64,000 bases of DNA from Pristimantibacillus sp052113225. GTDB lineage: Bacteria > Bacillota > Bacilli > Paenibacillales > Paenibacillaceae. The position numbers and the translations under genes are program-made. Under the pieces are notes generated by a model, which was not told the origin of the DNA, ran no database searches, and saw only the letters and a list, made by a program, of their open reading frames with translations. Shown here piece after piece: positions 60,176 to 64,000 of the stretch; within the stretch, counting starts at the first letter, position 1, and every line of letters starts with the position of its first letter. The stretch spans positions 333,315 through 397,314 of the forward strand of contig NZ_JBFRCT010000007.1 of the NCBI RefSeq assembly GCF_052113225.1, in the 5' to 3' direction.

Positions 60176-61296
60176 GAATCAATAGCTTTGGCGAAAAACC
60201 ATTATCATCCCTGGAGATGAGCATGACCATAGCTTCCATGCTAATTGGCGTTGGCATTCTGACACTTCCCCGTGCGGTTGCGACCTATACGAGGTCTTTC
60301 GACGGCTGGATGAGTATTTTACTTGCGGGTTGTGTTGCGCTTCTTGCTGGTGTGCTCGTTTCCAAGGTGGCCATTCGTGCAGGGAATAAGACTTTCCTTG
60401 ATTATTCAGTAACCCTGGTTGGCAAACCGGTAACATATATCATCGCCGCTCTCCAGTTCAGCTATTTTTTAGGCTTCTGTTCATATGAGACAAGAGCGAT
60501 CGCCAATATATCGAAGCAATATTTATTTGATCGGACGCCAGTTGAGTATATTTCGCTAGCATTTATTCTGGTTGTGGTTTATGGAGTCTCTGGCAGCAGA
60601 TCAGGGCTGCTTCGGCTGAATGTCTTGTTTTTGCCATCTGTCCTATTAATGGTCATCACTGTCGTCTGCTTTGGTTACAGATGGTTTGAATTTACAAACC
60701 TGCAGCCGTTTTTCATTACGCCGCCTATTGGCATCATGCAGGGAATGAGGGAGGTTATCTATTCCCTTCTCGGGTTTGAGATCATTTTGTACTACATTGT
60801 TTTTATGGAACGTCCTGAAAAAGCTACCACATCAGTCCTGTCAGGCATTACGGTGTCCGTTGTCATCTACCTGGTTATCTATCAGCTAGTGGTTGGTATA
60901 TTCTCCAATATTGGTGCCATGAATATCGTCTATCCAACCATTGAGCTTGCCAAAGAAATTCAATTTCCGGGCAACTTCTTCGAACGGTTTGAATCCTTAT
61001 TTTTTGTCATTTGGATCATGACGGTATTTAACACAGCGGCAATGGGATTTGATTTGGCCAATGAATGCATGTCCTTTTTGTTCAAAAAATTAAGTAAGAG
61101 ATATCGGCTGCTAATCATTGCCCCTGTCTCTTATTTAGTTTGTATGGCTCCGGGAGATATGGCGGAGTTCTCCACTCTCGGGACGATGATCAGCTATATG
61201 GCCATGCTTTCCGGCATTTTATTGCCTATCTCTCTTCTTATGTTTGGCGGTAAGAAGAAAAAGGAGGAGAAGGTTAATGACAAGAGCAGCGCCTAG
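60172..61296 (+). CDS. GerAB-type germination permease (second operon)
   Basis: A 374-residue permease of ~10 membrane segments; starts ATGA-coupled to the A gene. LSSLEMSMTIASMLIGVGILTLPRAVA is the typical first segment and VYGVSGSRSGLLRLN the loop region. It would bind the germinant for this receptor. Confidence 0.9.
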   Translation: MRINSFGEKPLSSLEMSMTIASMLIGVGILTLPRAVATYTRSFDGWMSILLAGCVALLAGVLVSKVAIRAGNKTFLDYSVTLVGKPVTYIIAALQFSYFLGFCSYETRAIANISKQYLFDRTPVEYISLAFILVVVYGVSGSRSGLLRLNVLFLPSVLLMVITVVCFGYRWFEFTNLQPFFITPPIGIMQGMREVIYSLLGFEIILYYIVFMERPEKATTSVLSGITVSVVIYLVIYQLVVGIFSNIGAMNIVYPTIELAKEIQFPGNFFERFESLFFVIWIMTVFNTAAMGFDLANECMSFLFKKLSKRYRLLIIAPVSYLVCMAPGDMAEFSTLGTMISYMAMLSGILLPISLLMFGGKKKKEEKVNDKSSA

Positions 61297-62509
61297 AAGA
61301 CGAATGCTGCCCTTGCTATTGGCGGTTTGTGCTTTTATGACAGGCTGTTGGGACCGAGTTGAGATAGATCAGCGTGGCTTTGTTGTTGGAGTAGGAATAG
61401 ATGAGCAGGATAAGAAGGAAGAAGGGAAAGGGGATGAGGATAATCAGAAAAACAATAATCAAACCGGCTCGAATCAGATGTTCAAGGTTGTTTATCAGAT
61501 TATCATGCCAGCTGGCCTAAGCACCAATAAGGGAGGTGGGGATGGTACAGGCGGCAAGGCCTATTTCAATATGGCGGTGGAAGAGAATACAATGGCGACT
61601 TCTATGGCAAAGCTCTCCCAGCGTTTAAGCCGCGCTCCTTTCTTTGAGCATTTAAAAGTGATTATCATTTCAGAGAGTATTGCTCGAAAACCTAAAAAAT
61701 TCGCGGAGACCATTGATTTCTTCCTGCGCGAAAGCCAGATGAGACGTTCTACTAGAGTAATGGTAACAAGGGATAAGGCGGTTAATATTTTGAATACGCA
61801 TCCACCTGATCAGAGGCTGCCGTCTGCTTATTTGGAAGAGCTCTCAGATAATACGAAGGAAAGCACGAGGATTTTACCCGAATCCCGTATCGGCGATGTG
61901 CATGAGTTTTTGCTGAAGCATAAAAGCTTTGCCATCCAGGGTGTCCAGAATGGTAACCGAAATTTTTTAACAGTAACGGAAGCAGCTGTCTTTAATGGAT
62001 CCTCGAATCAACTGATTGGTTTTTTAAATCCGATGGAAACTGCCGGGCTTAACTTTATGGAAGGGAATGTAAGAGGCGGTCAAATTAAATTCACCTTTGA
62101 AGACCGGCTTGGCGTATTTAGCATTGAACGGATGAGTAAGAGGCTGGAATGTAAGTTTGGCCCCGACAATATGCCTTCGTTTACTTTTCATATTCGTGTG
62201 GAAGGGGCGGTCGATGAAGTATTTCATGCACCGGATACATTGAAGGAACCTGCCATTAATAAAATGGAGGCCGCTATACAGGGGGAGATAGTCAAATTGA
62301 TGACGATAACCACCAATAAACTGCAGCATGAATACAACTGTGATGTCATGGGGCTTCGTGAATATTTATTTCACAAACATTACAGATGGTTTCAAGAGCA
62401 TGAGTCCCAGTGGGAGGAGGAGGGCAAACTCTTCTCGACTCGACCGGTACAAATGGATGTGAAGGTTAGTGTTCGGAGCAGCGGTAATATTAATTTGACG
62501 GAGGATTAG
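61277..62509 (+). CDS. Ger(x)C family lipoprotein (second operon)
   Basis: A 410-residue lipoprotein with lipobox FMTGCWDRVE, the standard Cys-Trp-Asp-Arg start of GerC proteins. ATG 61277 has AAGGAGGAG ~8 bases upstream and lies 20 bp inside the permease gene; the longer upstream reading is Arg-rich and improbable. A charged, low-complexity insertion (~30-50) follows the first strand. Confidence 0.9.
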   Translation: MTRAAPRRRMLPLLLAVCAFMTGCWDRVEIDQRGFVVGVGIDEQDKKEEGKGDEDNQKNNNQTGSNQMFKVVYQIIMPAGLSTNKGGGDGTGGKAYFNMAVEENTMATSMAKLSQRLSRAPFFEHLKVIIISESIARKPKKFAETIDFFLRESQMRRSTRVMVTRDKAVNILNTHPPDQRLPSAYLEELSDNTKESTRILPESRIGDVHEFLLKHKSFAIQGVQNGNRNFLTVTEAAVFNGSSNQLIGFLNPMETAGLNFMEGNVRGGQIKFTFEDRLGVFSIERMSKRLECKFGPDNMPSFTFHIRVEGAVDEVFHAPDTLKEPAINKMEAAIQGEIVKLMTITTNKLQHEYNCDVMGLREYLFHKHYRWFQEHESQWEEEGKLFSTRPVQMDVKVSVRSSGNINLTED

Positions 62510-62510
62510 A

Positions 62511-62726
62511 ATGGATTTCTTGAGAAAAATGATTGGCCTATTGACGTCAGTCAGTATTTTGTCTAGTTCCATCCTATGTGTGGTCATCCCTATGTGTTTC
62601 TACTGGGTATCGGATAGGATGCGGAAGCATGATCCACCATGGAAGCAAGATCATCCGGATAATCAATTGGAAGGATCCATGCTGCCTCCGGGCTCCTCTA
62701 ATGAACAGTACGAAGACATGGCATGA
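62511..62726 (+). CDS. Small single-span membrane protein at the end of the second ger operon
   Basis: A 71-residue protein with one hydrophobic segment (~8-35) and a hydrophilic tail with Pro/Asp-rich sequence. It starts 1 bp after the gerC stop, with GGAGGA overlapping the end of gerC. No family recognised. Its position matches the 85-residue protein of the first operon, but there is no clear sequence similarity. Confidence 0.55.
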   Translation: MDFLRKMIGLLTSVSILSSSILCVVIPMCFYWVSDRMRKHDPPWKQDHPDNQLEGSMLPPGSSNEQYEDMA

Positions 62727-62790
62727 CCGTTTGCAGATGGCATACTCTTCAAACTATACTTTATTGTAAGTTATGGAGAGGGGTGAGCAT

Positions 62791-63465
62791 TTGTCGACTC
62801 ATACTAGGCAATTAGCAGAATGGCTGGGGAAGCATGCAAATCCGGAAAATGCCCGCAGCATGGAAGCTTATATGCGTAATCAATTTCCATTCCTCGGGCT
62901 TAAGACGCCGGAGCGTAAACAGTTAACGCGGGAGTTCTGGAAAGAGCATGGTCTGCCCAAAGGCGAACTGCTGCTACAAACGGTAAGTGAGCTATGGCAG
63001 CTGCCGGAGCGGGAGTATCAATATACGGCGATGGTCTTACTGGACAAGCACCGCAAGCAAGCAGAAAGATCACATATTGAGGTATTAGAGCGACTGGTTG
63101 TCACAAAGTCTTGGTGGGATACGGTAGATATCATTGCTGGGCAGCTTATTGGATTCCATTTATCGAAGTACCCGGAGCTGCTTGCCGATTATCCGGATCG
63201 CTGGATACATTCAGAAAATATGTGGCTGCGACGGACGGCTATCCTCTATCAGCTGAAGTATAAAGGAAGTACAGATACCGATCGACTCTTTCATTATATC
63301 GACCTGCAAAAGGAAGAGTCAGAGTTCTTTATCCGTAAAGCAATTGGCTGGGCGCTTAGGGAATACGCGAAGACAGAGCCAGATGTGGTTCGACGGTTTG
63401 TTAATGAAACTCCCATATCCTCTCTTAGTGTAAGAGAAGCTTTGAAGCATATAGGAAAAGAGTAG
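62791..63465 (+). CDS. alkD: DNA alkylation repair glycosylase (AlkD-like HEAT-repeat protein)
   Basis: A ~224-residue all-helical protein of the AlkD/AlkC-like family: FLGLKTPERKQLTREFWKEHG, VVTKSWWDTVDIIAGQLIG (the WWDTVD signature carrying the catalytic-site Trp and Asp), and FIRKAIGWALREYAKTEP. These remove bulky or positively charged N3/N7-alkylpurines. TTG 62791 fits the GAGAGGGGTGA site upstream better than ATG 62773, but both are possible. Confidence 0.88.
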   Translation: MSTHTRQLAEWLGKHANPENARSMEAYMRNQFPFLGLKTPERKQLTREFWKEHGLPKGELLLQTVSELWQLPEREYQYTAMVLLDKHRKQAERSHIEVLERLVVTKSWWDTVDIIAGQLIGFHLSKYPELLADYPDRWIHSENMWLRRTAILYQLKYKGSTDTDRLFHYIDLQKEESEFFIRKAIGWALREYAKTEPDVVRRFVNETPISSLSVREALKHIGKE

Positions 63466-63508
63466 ACTACTGGCGAGAGAAGGAGTGAAAAGTTTTTTTG
63501 AAAAAGGC

Positions 63509-63538
63509 TTGCAATGGGATAGACGCCTATGGTATATT
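63509..63538 (+). promoter_or_regulatory. rRNA operon promoter P1
   Basis: TTGCAA and TATATT with an 18-bp spacer, ~345 bp before the 16S start, preceded by an A/T-tract (AAGTTTTTTTGAAAAA) that could act as UP element. Confidence 0.7.
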
Positions 63539-63624
63539 CTAATTCCGGCCGAGAGAGATACACGGTTCGGACGAAAAGCTGAACATCATTGATTGATAGA
63601 GATTGAAATCGATGAAAATAAAGC

Positions 63625-63654
63625 TTGACACTGAATTCGATAACGTGATAAGAT
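63625..63654 (+). promoter_or_regulatory. rRNA operon promoter P2
   Basis: Consensus TTGACA and TAAGAT with an 18-bp spacer, followed by the conserved rrn leader TGTTCTTTGAAAACTGAAC (boxA-like region). Confidence 0.85.
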
Positions 63655-63801
63655 ATGCAGCGTTGTTGAATAAATTGTTCTTTGAAAACTGAACAACGAG
63701 CAAAACTGCCCCGTTAGAAATAACGGAAAAAGCGATGTATTGATCTCTATCGAAGTAACTCAGTGATGAGNGACCGCGATTAGAGGTTGATCAAAACGCC
63801 G

Positions 63802-63823
63802 ATTGGAAAACTTGTTTTCCAAT
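63802..63823 (+). other. rrn leader hairpin
   Basis: Perfect ATTGGAAAAC/GTTTTCCAAT stem with a TT loop, flanked by CGC/GCG, between P2 and 16S; part of the pre-16S leader and probably involved in processing or antitermination. Base 63771 just upstream is N. Confidence 0.6.
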
Positions 63824-63854
63824 GCGGTATAAAAGTTTGAGCAAGTCAAACACC

Positions 63855-64000
<146 letters not shown>

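Overview
The window looks like chromosome from a Paenibacillus-type endospore former (Paenibacillaceae, Firmicutes). The evidence is: two spore-germinant receptor operons; a bacillithiol deacetylase with its YojF partner; strong GGAGG-type ribosome binding sites with frequent TTG/GTG starts; YesM/YesN-type two-component systems beside carbohydrate ABC transporters; an S-layer-anchored GH16 glucanase; and a 16S rRNA 5' end of Paenibacillus type at the right edge. There are two ambiguous bases (24863 and 63771) and at least one probable single-base indel (near 40915), so small frame problems may be sequencing errors.

Layout. 1-5.3 kb: the end of an aminoglycoside nucleotidyltransferase-like gene, a TetR regulator, an ALDH/SDR pair and a divergent TetR/NmrA pair. 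5.4-10.9 kb: a ger operon with unusual order B-A-B-C plus a small membrane protein, followed by an L,D-transpeptidase remnant. 11.1-14.1 kb: divergent MFS/AraC, then a MerR-thioredoxin operon behind a MerR-type promoter. 14.1-23.2 kb: a carbohydrate ABC importer, its membrane-bound AraC regulator, a perfect CcpA cre box and a GH141-like beta-helix protein, flanked by clusters of a short interspersed repeat. 23.4-25.5 kb: a leader peptide with three consecutive His codons, switchable hairpins and a terminator, then a 46-codon gene translationally coupled to a non-canonical HisD homologue, then a decayed SDR gene. 25.5-29.2 kb: acetyltransferases, an HTH-methyltransferase fusion, and yojF-bshB2. 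29.3-38.4 kb: a divergent sulfur locus. A MetNIQ-type importer lies behind an unassigned structured leader RNA; opposite it is an operon with a DszA-like monooxygenase, a DszB-DszC-like fusion, an aldo/keto reductase and MetY. 38.5-42.3 kb: small housekeeping genes. 42.3-43.0 kb: intergenic region with two related nested palindromes, whose stems covary, flanking a 62-bp tandem repeat. 43.0-58.2 kb: a glucan/sulfated-glycan locus (two-component system, ABC importer, SLH-anchored laminarinase-like GH16, lichenase, binding protein, sulfatase and its formylglycine-generating enzyme). 58.2-62.7 kb: an array of terminator-like hairpins and a second ger operon. 62.8-64 kb: an AlkD-like glycosylase, rrn tandem promoters, and the start of 16S rRNA.

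Strongest leads: the DszB-DszC fusion lacking the desulfinase cysteine, with the unassigned leader RNA opposite it; the His-codon attenuator ahead of a HisD that has lost key active-site residues; and the pair of covarying palindromic elements around the 62-bp repeat. All family assignments come from reading the sequence; no database search was run.
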